Shown here: piece after piece, positions 35,178 to 45,035 of the stretch
How positions within the stretch are numbered: position 1 is the first letter of the stretch
Layout of the letters: each line of letters opens with the position of its first letter
Assembly: GCA_020027215.1 (NCBI GenBank)
Contig: JAHRAO010000015.1
Span: 31,279 to 95,278 of the forward strand
Direction: 5' to 3'
DNA length: 64,000 nt
From: Gammaproteobacteria bacterium
GTDB lineage: Bacteria; Pseudomonadota; Gammaproteobacteria; JABABF01; JAHRAO01
Translations under genes and position numbers: made by a program
Notes under the pieces: generated by a model
Databases searched by the model: none
What the model saw: the letters and a program-made list of their open reading frames with translations, nothing else
What the model was told of the DNA's origin: nothing

Positions 35178-36257
35178 TTATACTTGCATCTCGGCAATCG
35201 CAGAAATAACCTGTTCTTTTGGCGGTGCATCGCACATGACCGCCTCTCCAATACTGCGCAATAAAATAAGGCGTTGTGTCCCGCGCCATATTTTTTTATC
35301 TATCTTCATCGCTTCCCACACTTGCACAGGGGTGATCTCTGGTGGCAAGGGCAGTAATAAATCGCAACTGGCTAATAATTTTTTTACGCGGGCGACATCG
35401 TCGGCATTCAACCATCCCATTGTCTGCGATAAGTAAGTGGCGATCATCATACCAATGGCGACCGCTTCACCGTGTAAAATGCCACGATAATCTAACAGTG
35501 CCTCTATGGCATGACCAAAAGTATGCCCAAAATTTAATAATCCCCTTTGCCCTGCTTCTTTTTCATCTTGCGCAATCACTTTCGCTTTGTAACAGCACGA
35601 TTTAGTAATCATGGTGTGGAGAATATCGTATTCTTGCGCCAGCAATTGACCACCCCGATCTTCTAACCACGAATAGAAATGCGCATCCATTATGAGCCCG
35701 TACTTAATGATCTCTGCTAACCCTGCCCGCACTTGCCGTGCAGGTAACGAATCGAGGCATTGCACATCAGCGAGCACTGCTTGCGGGTGATGAAAAGCCC
35801 CAATCATGTTTTTTCCTGCCAAATGATTGACTGCAGTTTTGCCGCCTAATGCTGAATCCACTTGTGCTAACAATGTCGTGGGAAGTTGCAATAAAGATAT
35901 TCCGCGCTGATAAGTGGCAGCCGTAAATCCGGCTATATCGCCGATAACGCCACCGCCAAGAGCAATCACCAACGCATCGCGATGAAATTGATGAGTGAGC
36001 ATCGTTTCATAGAGACGTTGCACCGATGACAGTGTTTTATACTCTTCGCCGTCTGGGAGCACTTCTAACACGAATGTGCCCAACACACTTTTTAGCGGTG
36101 GAAGGTAAAGCGGTGCCACTTGATCATTGGTTACCACCAGCACTTGCGCAGTGGTGATATATTGCTCCCATAAAGCGCGATCGGTTAATAAGTTCCGTCC
36201 CACATAAACTGGGTATTGCTGATCGCCAGCATAGACAGTAACGGCAGGTTCAACCAT
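35178..36257 (-). CDS. aroB: 3-dehydroquinate synthase
   Basis: Second step of the shikimate pathway (DAHP to 3-dehydroquinate), NAD- and metal-dependent. 359 residues. NAD-binding ALGGGVIGDIAGFTAATYQRG, QVDSALGGKTAVNH, KNMIGAFHHPQAV and the metal ligands in GLLNFGHTFGHAIE and HGEAVAIGM are all present. Its start overlaps aroK by 8 nt, as in the usual aroKB pair. Confidence 0.98.
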   Translation of the reverse strand: MVEPAVTVYAGDQQYPVYVGRNLLTDRALWEQYITTAQVLVVTNDQVAPLYLPPLKSVLGTFVLEVLPDGEEYKTLSSVQRLYETMLTHQFHRDALVIALGGGVIGDIAGFTAATYQRGISLLQLPTTLLAQVDSALGGKTAVNHLAGKNMIGAFHHPQAVLADVQCLDSLPARQVRAGLAEIIKYGLIMDAHFYSWLEDRGGQLLAQEYDILHTMITKSCCYKAKVIAQDEKEAGQRGLLNFGHTFGHAIEALLDYRGILHGEAVAIGMMIATYLSQTMGWLNADDVARVKKLLASCDLLLPLPPEITPVQVWEAMKIDKKIWRGTQRLILLRSIGEAVMCDAPPKEQVISAIAEMQV

Positions 36258-36762
36258 CGGACAATAAAGTAATCACTTGGGCAACCGTCTGCGCAAGGCT
36301 ATGGTGTTCTTTTACTTGAACGACATCATCGGCAATACTTTCATACAGTGGTTGCCTCTGTTGCACTTGGGTACGCAATGTAGCGCTTGGATCAGCGGTT
36401 TTCAACAAAGGGCGATCATGGCTATGCGTCATACGCGCGAGCAATACTGGCACATCACAAGACAAATAAATGACTCGCGCATAGCGCGCCAGCAATTGGC
36501 GGTTATCGGCACGGAGTACTGCCCCGCCACCCGTTGCACAGACAATGTCGGTTTGCACAAGCCAATAACGAATGATCGCATGCTCCAGATGGCGAAACTT
36601 TTCTTCTCCGTGTTCCGCAAAAATAGTAGGAATGCTCTCCCCACTACTGCGCTCTATTTCTATGTCGCTATCGATAAAGTGCATAGTCAATTGCTGGGCA
36701 ACTTCTTGTGCTACCCTGCTTTTACCCGCTAAAGGTGGACCAATAAAAAAAATATTTGCCAC
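36250..36762 (-). CDS. aroK: Shikimate kinase
   Basis: Phosphorylates shikimate at the 3-hydroxyl. 170 residues, GTG start. Walker A is GPPLAGKS, slightly unlike the common GxMGAGKS. Substrate-binding Asp and Arg are in FIDSDIEIE and EEKFRHLE, and VCATGGGAVLR is the conserved Gly-rich loop. LLARMTHSHDRPLL is the lid. AAGG lies very close to the GTG; trkH ends 4 nt upstream. AroK and AroL types cannot be told apart here, but linkage to aroB favours aroK. Confidence 0.96.
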   Translation of the reverse strand: MANIFFIGPPLAGKSRVAQEVAQQLTMHFIDSDIEIERSSGESIPTIFAEHGEEKFRHLEHAIIRYWLVQTDIVCATGGGAVLRADNRQLLARYARVIYLSCDVPVLLARMTHSHDRPLLKTADPSATLRTQVQQRQPLYESIADDVVQVKEHHSLAQTVAQVITLLSDG

Positions 36763-36766
36763 TTCC

Positions 36767-38260
36767 TTACAAACGCCAGAACATTGGGGTTAGAATCACC
36801 ACCAGAGTAAAAATCTCTAACCGCCCCAAAAGCATGCCACAGGATAAAATCCATTTTGCCATCATTGGAATATCCGCATAATTGACCGCCACATCACCCA
36901 ACCCAGGACCGATATTATTTAAGTTGGCGCCGACAGCAGAAAAGGCAGTCGTAAAATCCAATCCAGTCGCCAGTACTCCCATCAACAACGCCATAAAAGT
37001 CAGTAAATAAATAGCAATAAAACCCCACACCGCATGAACGATACGCTCGGATACTGATTTACCTCCCATTTTCAATAAAAAAACTCCGCGCGGATGAATG
37101 AGACGGCGCAATTCAATGATGCCCTGTTTAGCGATAAATACGATGCGAAAAATTTTCACTCCGCCAGCAGTAGAAGCATAACAACCGCCAATAAAACCCA
37201 TCATTAAAAGTAAGAAAGGCAATAAAGTGGGCCAGTATGAGAAATCAGCAACAGTATAACCTGTGGTAGTAGCGAGCGAAATTGCTTGAAATACCACTTT
37301 CAAATAATCCATTGCCGTTTTGTCGGGCGGATAAATTGCCATCCACCCACAAGCGAATATCACCAATATTATGAGCAGTAACAAATAGATCGGGCATTCT
37401 ATATCGTGGGAATATTTTTCAAACGAATTTTTAAGCACTTTCTTCAGCGAACCACGCTGTGTGCGATACACGCGCAATTGATTCCACGCAAATAAGTGCG
37501 CAGTAAAATTTATACCGGCAATCACCATAAAGATAATACCAACCATCCATATTGATGGTTGCTGGAAATATCCAATACTTTCATCGTGGGTAGAAAATCC
37601 TCCGATAGCGACAGTGCTCATTCCGTGGCAAATTGCATCAAATACCGACATTCCTGCCAACCAATACGCCATCATGCAAACAATAGAGAGCACAAAATAA
37701 AAGATAAAAAGTAATTTTGCACTTTCTTTGATATGCGGTGCCAATTTATTTTCGCCCGATCCTTCAAAAACGTTGCGGTAAATTTGTAGTCCGCCAATCC
37801 CTAATCGTGGCAAGATGGTAATGGCGATCAGCACGATACAAATACCACCCAGCCATTGGAGTAGGCTGCGGTATAACAAAATAGAACGCGGGAGATCATC
37901 CAAGCCAGAGAGCACGGTTGCACCAGTGGTCGTCAAACCAGAAATAGATTCAAAGAGCGCATCGGTGAATGATAGGTTTAATACCGTATCAAATAAAAAG
38001 GGTAATGAGCCAAAAAAACTGAGCAGGAGCCAAAACAGTGCAATAATCAAGAATCCTTCACGTATCCTTAAATCGCGACCGATGCGATCACCGAAGAGCC
38101 ATAGCAGAGCAACCACACCTAAACTCACTAAAAGCGAAAACAAAAATGACTGCACCGTCTCTTCGCGCAAAAGAAGGGCAACGAAAAGCGGAATCAATTG
38201 CACCACGCAAAAAACAGCCACCACTCCTCCCAATATATGGAAAATCCCGCGCCAATTCAT
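36767..38260 (-). CDS. trkH: Trk potassium uptake channel subunit TrkH
   Basis: K+ channel-like subunit gated by the TrkA ring. 497 residues with four M1-P-M2 repeats. The selectivity-filter segments are GLTTTGATVLSG, STVAIGGFSTHDESIG, SLATTTGYTVADFS and SAVGANLNNIGPGLG. GENKLAPHIKESAKLL is a TrkH-typical loop. Its start overlaps trkA by 4 nt, giving a complete two-gene Trk system, which E. coli has scattered. Confidence 0.96.
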   Translation of the reverse strand: MNWRGIFHILGGVVAVFCVVQLIPLFVALLLREETVQSFLFSLLVSLGVVALLWLFGDRIGRDLRIREGFLIIALFWLLLSFFGSLPFLFDTVLNLSFTDALFESISGLTTTGATVLSGLDDLPRSILLYRSLLQWLGGICIVLIAITILPRLGIGGLQIYRNVFEGSGENKLAPHIKESAKLLFIFYFVLSIVCMMAYWLAGMSVFDAICHGMSTVAIGGFSTHDESIGYFQQPSIWMVGIIFMVIAGINFTAHLFAWNQLRVYRTQRGSLKKVLKNSFEKYSHDIECPIYLLLLIILVIFACGWMAIYPPDKTAMDYLKVVFQAISLATTTGYTVADFSYWPTLLPFLLLMMGFIGGCYASTAGGVKIFRIVFIAKQGIIELRRLIHPRGVFLLKMGGKSVSERIVHAVWGFIAIYLLTFMALLMGVLATGLDFTTAFSAVGANLNNIGPGLGDVAVNYADIPMMAKWILSCGMLLGRLEIFTLVVILTPMFWRL

Positions 38261-39654
38261 GATATTTTTGCTATAGATTCTTTTGGTTGTGTGCGGAGCA
38301 AGTTTTCCAATTCTCCTATTTTCTCCTTATTCATGACAAAGAAAATAAGATGGTCGTCTTCGTTAATTGCTGTCTGTCGTTTGCCAATAATGATCTGACC
38401 ATCGCGCACTATGCCTCCGACCGTCGTCGTTTCGGGGAGTTGTAGTTCATGGAGGGTCCGCCCAACCAAATGCGAAGAATCATGACTGCCGTGCACCACT
38501 ACTTCCAATGCTTCAGCAGCGCCGCGGCGCAACGAATGCACCGTAGTAAAATCACCCTGACGGACATAACGCAAAATGCTCCCGATCGTAATCAGCGCTG
38601 GCGGAATGACAATATCAATATGAATGGCTTCACTCTCTAACAATTCGACATACGCTGGATTGGTGATTAAAGTCATCACTCTTTTAGCCCCTAATTGTTT
38701 CGCTAACAATGAAGACATAATATTTGCTTCATCGTCATTGGTCAAAGCAATAAATAAATCCGTTTTCTCAATATCTGCTTCTAATAACAGCTGCTTATCC
38801 GATGCGTTGCCATGAATCACTGCTTCGGTGCGCGATAGAGTTGTGGCAAGGTGTTCGCATCGCTTGCGTTGTTGTTCGATAACTTTGACATTATGCGATG
38901 ATTCAATATTTTGTGCCACGATACTGCCTATATTGCCTCCTCCAGCGATGATGAGGCGTTGATATTTATCATCGGCACCATTGATTGCGCCAATAATTGA
39001 CACAATGCCTTCTTTAGCGGCAATAAAAAAGATCTCATCGCCCTCTTCAATGATTGTATCGCCATCGGGCAACACTGGTTTATGGCGGCGATACATAGCC
39101 GTAATGCGCATTTCGTTGTGCGGGATCTGGTGGCGAGCATCGCGAATGCGCTGATGCACCAAAGGAGATCTGGGGGCAATTTTAATGCCAACCATCTGTA
39201 CGTCACCGCCGGCAAGGTTAAGCACCTGCAATGCTCCGGGATAATTCACTAAACTACAAATATGGTGGGTGACCAGCCGCTCGGGATAAATTAAAGTATC
39301 CACCGGCACCGCGGTGGCTGCATAGAGTTCGCTATATTGTTCATATACCTGCGAGCGGATGCGGGCGATTTTTTTACGCACCCCAAATAAAGTATAGGCA
39401 ACTTGACAAGTAATCATATTCACTTCATCCACACCGGTCACCGCAATCAACATATCGGCATGCTCTACATCCGCTTTTTGTAATATTTCCGGCGAAGAAC
39501 CATGACCGTGAATCAGTTTGATATCCATACCTTGATTCTCTAACTTTTTGATCACCTCGTCATTGTGGTCAATGAGGAAAATATCTTGTTCACGATACAA
39601 TTGTTCGGCTAACGAAGAACCAACCTGACCGCCACCGACAATAATAATATTCAC
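38257..39654 (-). CDS. trkA: Trk system potassium uptake regulatory protein TrkA
   Basis: Cytoplasmic NAD(H)/ATP-binding ring that gates TrkH. 465 residues in two RCK halves. The first dinucleotide fold is IIIVGGGQVGSSLAEQL and the second is IIAGGGNIGSIVAQNIE; each is followed by a TrkA_C domain. The start chosen is GTG at 39654: its GTGA overlaps the fmt stop, GGAG stands 8 nt upstream, and homology begins right after it. The ATG at 39684 would lie 34 nt inside fmt. Confidence 0.95.
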   Translation of the reverse strand: MNIIIVGGGQVGSSLAEQLYREQDIFLIDHNDEVIKKLENQGMDIKLIHGHGSSPEILQKADVEHADMLIAVTGVDEVNMITCQVAYTLFGVRKKIARIRSQVYEQYSELYAATAVPVDTLIYPERLVTHHICSLVNYPGALQVLNLAGGDVQMVGIKIAPRSPLVHQRIRDARHQIPHNEMRITAMYRRHKPVLPDGDTIIEEGDEIFFIAAKEGIVSIIGAINGADDKYQRLIIAGGGNIGSIVAQNIESSHNVKVIEQQRKRCEHLATTLSRTEAVIHGNASDKQLLLEADIEKTDLFIALTNDDEANIMSSLLAKQLGAKRVMTLITNPAYVELLESEAIHIDIVIPPALITIGSILRYVRQGDFTTVHSLRRGAAEALEVVVHGSHDSSHLVGRTLHELQLPETTTVGGIVRDGQIIIGKRQTAINEDDHLIFFVMNKEKIGELENLLRTQPKESIAKIS

Positions 39655-40625
39655 TGGCACATCTCCACATTTTGTGGTGCGCACACATCAAATTGATTGC
39701 CACAGAATGTCATGGCACGCGGGGCGTTAAAAAAATCGGCTGTAGAAAGCGGTGTGCCACCGGGAAGTTGTATGCGTTGCAAGATCAACTCCCCCTGCCC
39801 ACAAGCGACACGAATGCCTGTATGGTCGGCATGCGTTATCGTGCCCGGCTCAACACCACTTTCGCCATAGGTGGCGGGCTCTGCGTGCCAAAAACGAATA
39901 AGCGTCCCGTCTAACATCCCCCGCGCAATTGGAGAGGGATTATATGCGCGCACCTGGCGCGCCAAAAAAACAGCGTCGCTATGCCAGTCGAGCCAAGATT
40001 CTTCTTTGCTAATTTTATGGGCATAGGTCGCTTGCCGATCATCCTGTGCATTCAATGGCAGTGCCTTTTGCTCTATCAATGGTAGAGAGGATTTTAACAG
40101 GCGCACTCCTATTTTTTGGAGGTTTTCCGCCAAAGTGCCCGCCGTATCCTGCGCATCAATTGCACAGGTGGCGTACGCCATAATTGGTCCCTCATCCATC
40201 CCCGCCGTCATCCGCATCAAACATATCCCGCTCGTTACATCGCCGGCAAGTAAAGCTCGTTGAATAGGTGCTGCTCCACGCCAACGCGGGAGCACAGAGG
40301 GATGAATATTAAGGCAACCATAGAGCGGCACATCTAAAAACCACTGCGGTAACAATAACCCATAGGCAACAACCAACACCAGATCGGGTTGGAGCCTATG
40401 CAAACTGTCCATTTCCCGGTCATTGCTTAGTGTTGTCGGCTGTTGCACCGGTAATCCATTGGCGAGTGCCAATTGTTTTACCGCACTCGGTGACACGCGC
40501 AATCCCCTCCCGCGCGGACGATCGGGAGCCGTGTACACCGATAAGATTTGGTGTGATTGATCGTCAATCAACGCCTGTAAAAATGGAGTAGCAAATTGCG
40601 GGGTGCCCGCAAAAATAACTTTCAT
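39651..40625 (-). CDS. fmt: Methionyl-tRNA formyltransferase
   Basis: Formylates initiator Met-tRNA using 10-formyl-THF. 324 residues. Catalytic triad region NIHPSVLPRWRGAAPI (Asn, His) and GMDEGPI (Asp) are intact; VVAYGLLLPQ precedes them. The C-terminal OB-like domain (about 205-310) binds tRNA. Coupled with def and trkA by 4-nt overlaps; rsmB, which lies between fmt and trkA in E. coli, is missing. Confidence 0.98.
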   Translation of the reverse strand: MKVIFAGTPQFATPFLQALIDDQSHQILSVYTAPDRPRGRGLRVSPSAVKQLALANGLPVQQPTTLSNDREMDSLHRLQPDLVLVVAYGLLLPQWFLDVPLYGCLNIHPSVLPRWRGAAPIQRALLAGDVTSGICLMRMTAGMDEGPIMAYATCAIDAQDTAGTLAENLQKIGVRLLKSSLPLIEQKALPLNAQDDRQATYAHKISKEESWLDWHSDAVFLARQVRAYNPSPIARGMLDGTLIRFWHAEPATYGESGVEPGTITHADHTGIRVACGQGELILQRIQLPGGTPLSTADFFNAPRAMTFCGNQFDVCAPQNVEMCQ

Positions 40626-41128
40626 GCCATTTGACGGCGCAATTTCTTAATAGAGCGATCACGAATGCGTTGAAGTTGTAAATTAGATAAATAGTCAATA
40701 AAAAGGATCCCATTGAGGTGATCGATTTCATGTTGGATACAAACGGCTTCTAAACCATCTAATTCACAAGTAACAGAATCGCCTTGCAAGTTGAGAGATT
40801 GCACCCTGACGCGTGCTGGACGAGAAATAGTGGCACGGACATCTATCACCGATAGGCACCCTTCTTCACACGGAATGACTTCATCATCCAATATCGTCAC
40901 CTGTGGATTGATAAAAGATCGGGGAGTGTTGCGTTCCTCACTCACATCCATCACCAACACTCGTGAATGGATATTGACTTGGGTGGCAGCCAAGCCGATA
41001 CCATTATTTTGATACATAGTCTCTAACATATCGTCAATGAGTGTGCGTATTGTCCCGTCAACCGCTTGCACCGGCTCTGCACAAGTGCGCAATCTCGGGT
41101 CGGGAAAAGTAAGGATATTCAGCGCCAT
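40622..41128 (-). CDS. def: Peptide deformylase
   Basis: Metalloenzyme that removes the N-formyl group from nascent proteins. 168 residues. The three conserved motifs are GIGLAATQV, EEGCLSV (metal Cys) and QHEIDHLNGILF (HExxH). First gene of the def-fmt-trkA-trkH-aroK-aroB run on the minus strand. The 81-nt gap to the lipA end probably holds its promoter, but no clear consensus was seen. Confidence 0.98.
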   Translation of the reverse strand: MALNILTFPDPRLRTCAEPVQAVDGTIRTLIDDMLETMYQNNGIGLAATQVNIHSRVLVMDVSEERNTPRSFINPQVTILDDEVIPCEEGCLSVIDVRATISRPARVRVQSLNLQGDSVTCELDGLEAVCIQHEIDHLNGILFIDYLSNLQLQRIRDRSIKKLRRQMA

Positions 41129-41209
41129 CTTTTATTAGCAATTATACTCAATTATCGCTTATTTTACTTGCATTGCACATTGCAAGCACGGCACAGTTTT
41201 TCCACCATT

Positions 41210-42169
41210 TCAGTTCGTTTTGTGCATGTCGTGTTGATGGTCGGCGTGATACGAAGAGCGCACTAAAGGACCACTTGCGACATTGGTAAAGCCCATCTCT
41301 TTTCCAATAGAAGCCCATTGGGCAAATTCATCGGGATGCCAATATTTTTCCACTGGTAAATGATGTTCACTGGGGCGTAAATACTGCCCAATAGTCAACA
41401 TATCCACTTGATGCGCACGCAAATCACGCATGACTTGTAGCACTTCGGCAAAAGTTTCGCCCAATCCGACCATAATGCCCGATTTAGTGAGCAGTGTCGG
41501 CAATAATCGTTTACATTCGGCAAGCAGATGGAGTGAATGGGCGTAATCTGCTCCCGGTCGAGCGGCTTTATAAAGTCGTGGGATGGTTTCCAAGTTATGA
41601 TTCATCACATCAGGTGGATGAGCGAGCAGGCACGGTAAAGCGCGTTCCAATCGCCCACGAAAATCTGGCACGAGAATTTCCACCGTAATACCCGAATTAT
41701 GCAAACGGGTCTGTTGAACACATTGCGCAAAATGTGCTCCTCCGCCATCGCGTAAATCATCGCGATCCACCGAAGTGATCACCACATAATTGAGCCGCAT
41801 TTCCTGAATCGCCTGTGCTAACGCATATGGCTCATTATCGTCTAACGGCAGCGGACGACCATGTGCAACATCGCAAAACGGACAGCGCCGAGTACAAATA
41901 TCACCCATCACCATAAAAGTTGCCGTCCCATTACCAAAACACTCGCCTAAATTAGGACATTGTGCCTCTTCGCACACCGAAGACAAATGATGGCGCCGCA
42001 AAATATTTTTGATATGTGACACTTGTGGCGACAACGTAAGGCGAGTGCGCAACCACGGGGGTTTGCGTGCGGAGGGGCTATCCGAAGCAATTCGCAATGG
42101 ATTCGGATCTGTTTTATCGCGGGCGCGTTGCTTCACCCCTACTGCAGGTGGAATAATTGTCGGATTCAT
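41210..42169 (-). CDS. lipA: Lipoyl synthase
   Basis: Radical SAM enzyme that inserts two sulfurs into protein-bound octanoate. 319 residues from the ATG at 42169, which overlaps the lipB stop by ATGA; an upstream in-frame start at 42202 would add 11 residues inside lipB. The auxiliary cluster motif is [12 protein letters not shown] and the radical SAM motif CTRRCPFC. Then [20 protein letters not shown] and the C-terminal [12 protein letters not shown] (cluster Ser). Last gene of rodA-mltB-dacA-lipB-lipA. Confidence 0.98.
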   Translation of the reverse strand: MNPTIIPPAVGVKQRARDKTDPNPLRIASDSPSARKPPWLRTRLTLSPQVSHIKNILRRHHLSSVCEEAQCPNLGECFGNGTATFMVMGDICTRRCPFCDVAHGRPLPLDDNEPYALAQAIQEMRLNYVVITSVDRDDLRDGGGAHFAQCVQQTRLHNSGITVEILVPDFRGRLERALPCLLAHPPDVMNHNLETIPRLYKAARPGADYAHSLHLLAECKRLLPTLLTKSGIMVGLGETFAEVLQVMRDLRAHQVDMLTIGQYLRPSEHHLPVEKYWHPDEFAQWASIGKEMGFTNVASGPLVRSSYHADHQHDMHKTN

Positions 42170-42858
42170 TGTATTTTCGGCAACCCTTGTTCTTGTTGCC
42201 ACATTTTATAACCAAAACAATGCCGAGTATACGTAATGACTTTTCCGCCCACATCGGCAATGGACGGTGCGGCATCTTTTAGCGCGGCAATAGAAGTAAT
42301 AGGCAAATGCGCATGACCACATGGATTAATTCCCGCATAAGGCGCTAAGTCCATATCTATATTGATACAGCTGCCGTGATAGCTATAACCACGGCTAATG
42401 CGGTACCCCAACGCGGCAATTTTTTCCGCCCCCACATAAACACCCGGAGCACCTTTTTTACGCCTTGCCGAAATGCCATAATCGGACAACATGCGTATAA
42501 TGACTTCTTCGGTGGCAAAAATCAAACGACGAATATCCACTCCTTGCCGCCGCAAATTCATCAATAAATAGACGACCAACTGCCCCGGTCCATGATAGGT
42601 AATTTGCCCGCCGCGATCGCTATGCACTAATGGAATATCTCCAACATTCAGTATATGACGGCGCACGCCCGAACGCCCCAAAGTATAGGTTTGCGGGTGC
42701 TGAAGTAACCACAATTCATCTACCGTGTGTTGATGGCGATGGAGAGTAAATTGACGCATCGCCCGCCAAGTTTTCTCGTAAGTTACCATTCCTAAATGAC
42801 GCACGACAAAATGCTGTCGGTCATCATTTGGTGCGGAAAAAGGAAGCGCTTGTCCCAT
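42166..42858 (-). CDS. lipB: Octanoyl-[acyl-carrier-protein]:protein N-octanoyltransferase
   Basis: Transfers octanoate from ACP to lipoyl domains. 230 residues. [17 protein letters not shown] is the signature; the catalytic Lys is in [14 protein letters not shown] and the Cys in [14 protein letters not shown]. Lies 3 nt after dacA; ybeD, found between dacA and lipB in E. coli, is missing. Confidence 0.97.
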   Translation of the reverse strand: MGQALPFSAPNDDRQHFVVRHLGMVTYEKTWRAMRQFTLHRHQHTVDELWLLQHPQTYTLGRSGVRRHILNVGDIPLVHSDRGGQITYHGPGQLVVYLLMNLRRQGVDIRRLIFATEEVIIRMLSDYGISARRKKGAPGVYVGAEKIAALGYRISRGYSYHGSCINIDMDLAPYAGINPCGHAHLPITSIAALKDAAPSIADVGGKVITYTRHCFGYKMWQQEQGLPKIQ

Positions 42859-42861
42859 ATA

Positions 42862-44058
42862 TCAATCAAATAAGCGGTGAATAAACAACATCAGACCATC
42901 ACGCAGGCGAGCCCACAATGAACCGGTAGGGATTGAGTTGAGCGCGTGTAATGGCATACGCGCTATTTCTTCGTCATCCAGTGTGGCGTGCCATTGTCCG
43001 AGCACCACCCCTTCTTCAATGGGCGCTTCGGCATATGAAGTGAGGGTTATTTTTTCCTCTATATCATTGCGTCTCCCTTTAGGGATAGTGATAAATAGTG
43101 AATCTAATGGTCCTACTGCCACTTCGGGTTTCTCCCCTTTCCACACCTTTGAATAAGTCATACTTTGCGCCGGCGAGTAAAGCTGGATGGTCTGATAATA
43201 ACGAAACCCGTATGATAGCAAACGCCAGCTATCGCGCACGCGCGATCGTTCATCACGCGAATTCATGACCACAGAAATTAAGCGCATCCCGTTCTTTTTT
43301 GCCGATGCCACCAAACAATAGCCAGCCGATGAGGTATAACCCGTTTTGACCCCATCCACATATTTCGCATCCCACAAAAGGCGATTGCGGTTGAGCTGAC
43401 GAATTCCATTGTAGGTATAGGACTTCTCACGGTATAGACGATAAGTGTCGGGAAAATGGGAGATATATGCGCGCACTAACAGTGCCATATCGCGTGCCGT
43501 AGTATATTGCCCCGTTGACGGGAGTCCATGTGCATTGACAAACAGCGTCTCACTCATGCCCAAACGTTGCGCCTCTTGATTCATTAAATGCACAAAATTT
43601 TCTTCGCTGGTCGCTAAATGTTCGGCAATAGCAACGCTCGCATCGTTACCGGAAGAGACCACCAAGCCTAAATGCAATTCGCCCAAAGTGACCTTTTTTC
43701 CGGCTTCTAAAAACATTAAAGACGAGCCACGAAAAATATCGCGTTGCGCCCAAGCGTGCCGGCTAATCAACACTTTATCATCCACATGCACCGACTGTTG
43801 GGATAATTCGCGCGCGAGCAAATAACTCACCATAATCTTGGTTAGGCTGGCGGGGGGGATGTGCTGATCGGCATTTTGTTCTGCTAATATTTGGTTGCTT
43901 TGTGCATCAATCAAGATAAAAGACGATGCGTTAGTCAGCGGGATGGAAGGGATCGGAACCTGCGCCGCCCATAAAGTGCCCGTTGTAAACATCAAAAATA
44001 CGCCGCAGATGCGGGGGAATGAAAATGTATATTGACACAATAGTCGGGTAGAAATCAT
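42862..44058 (-). CDS. dacA: D-alanyl-D-alanine carboxypeptidase (PBP5/6 family)
   Basis: Removes the terminal D-Ala of peptidoglycan pentapeptides. 398 residues. Signal peptide about 1-32. Penicillin-binding motifs: S71-x-x-K74 in PPASLTKIM, SGN in VSSGNDASVA and KTG in DGVKTGYTSSAGYC. A C-terminal beta domain and a final amphipathic helix (LWARLRDGLMLFIHRLFD) for membrane anchoring are present. Overlaps mltB by 4 nt; the usual neighbour rlpA is absent. Confidence 0.97.
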   Translation of the reverse strand: MISTRLLCQYTFSFPRICGVFLMFTTGTLWAAQVPIPSIPLTNASSFILIDAQSNQILAEQNADQHIPPASLTKIMVSYLLARELSQQSVHVDDKVLISRHAWAQRDIFRGSSLMFLEAGKKVTLGELHLGLVVSSGNDASVAIAEHLATSEENFVHLMNQEAQRLGMSETLFVNAHGLPSTGQYTTARDMALLVRAYISHFPDTYRLYREKSYTYNGIRQLNRNRLLWDAKYVDGVKTGYTSSAGYCLVASAKKNGMRLISVVMNSRDERSRVRDSWRLLSYGFRYYQTIQLYSPAQSMTYSKVWKGEKPEVAVGPLDSLFITIPKGRRNDIEEKITLTSYAEAPIEEGVVLGQWHATLDDEEIARMPLHALNSIPTGSLWARLRDGLMLFIHRLFD

Positions 44059-45035
44059 TTTGCCTGCTCGGCTTCAATACTCAATTTTAGTCGTAAAGAA
44101 AGATGATAGACCGCCATAGCATACATGCTACTTGGATTGTAGCGGGAAATCGCATAAAAATTTGGCAATCCTAACCATATTTCATCGTCTAATAGCAGAG
44201 GGGCGACCAATTGGTCTGCCGCTAAAGGCACACTACTCACCAAACCTTTGCTGGCTAAATCCGCCACGCTGTAGCGCGGCTTGATCTTTTTATAAGTGGC
44301 GGGCTCATAATCGGCAAAGGGAATGGCAGAAACGGCAACCATTTTGCCGCGTTGCCAGTGATGGACAGCAATATAATTTGCGACACTGCCGATCGCATCC
44401 GCCGCACTATCCATCAAATTGATGGTATCATCGCCATCAAAATCTACTGCATAATGTTTGTAACTGCTGGGAATAAATTGTCCGTAACCCATTGCTCCCG
44501 CATAAGAACCTTTGATGCTACGCGGTGGATGATCGCCAAAAACATTCTTATCCGCTAATAAAATAAATGCCTTCAATTCACTGCGGAAAAATTTTTGCCG
44601 CGGCGGGTAATCAAAACTCAAAGTGGTGAGAGTATCGAGCACGCTATACTTCCCTTTGTAATATCCATAATAGGTTTCCACGCCAATAATTGCCAGTATC
44701 AATTCCGCCGGCACGCCGTACATTTCCTCGGCATGGGCAAGTACATGGCGATAATTGCGCCAAAATTGCACCCCTCTTTGCACGCGCTTAGCGGTAAGAA
44801 ATAAATGGCTATACTCTCGCCATGATTTAATTTTTTCCGCGGGGCGCTGAATCAACCGCAACGCTTTTTTTTGTTTGATGACTTTAGCAAAAATGCGTTG
44901 CCACTTGGGGCGGTCAATTTGATGGTTGCGGTGCATTTCATTCAAAAATTGTTGCACATCTTCACGGGCCGTATAGTCCGCCGTAGCAAACGCCGCCGCC
45001 ATCATTCCCAATACTATAATTAAGAAACGTATCAT
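44055..45035 (-). CDS. mltB: Membrane-bound lytic murein transglycosylase B family
   Basis: Cleaves the glycan backbone to form 1,6-anhydromuropeptides. 326 residues. The N-terminus is a plain signal peptide (FLIIVLGMMAAAFATA) without a clear lipobox, so it may be soluble or anchored by the uncut segment, in contrast to lipidated E. coli MltB. The catalytic Glu lies in IIGVETYYGYYKGKYSVLD; the family motifs GSYAGAMGYGQFIPSSYKHY and DFDGDDTINLMDSAADAIGS are intact. Between rodA (1-nt overlap) and dacA. Confidence 0.95.
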   Translation of the reverse strand: MIRFLIIVLGMMAAAFATADYTAREDVQQFLNEMHRNHQIDRPKWQRIFAKVIKQKKALRLIQRPAEKIKSWREYSHLFLTAKRVQRGVQFWRNYRHVLAHAEEMYGVPAELILAIIGVETYYGYYKGKYSVLDTLTTLSFDYPPRQKFFRSELKAFILLADKNVFGDHPPRSIKGSYAGAMGYGQFIPSSYKHYAVDFDGDDTINLMDSAADAIGSVANYIAVHHWQRGKMVAVSAIPFADYEPATYKKIKPRYSVADLASKGLVSSVPLAADQLVAPLLLDDEIWLGLPNFYAISRYNPSSMYAMAVYHLSLRLKLSIEAEQAK

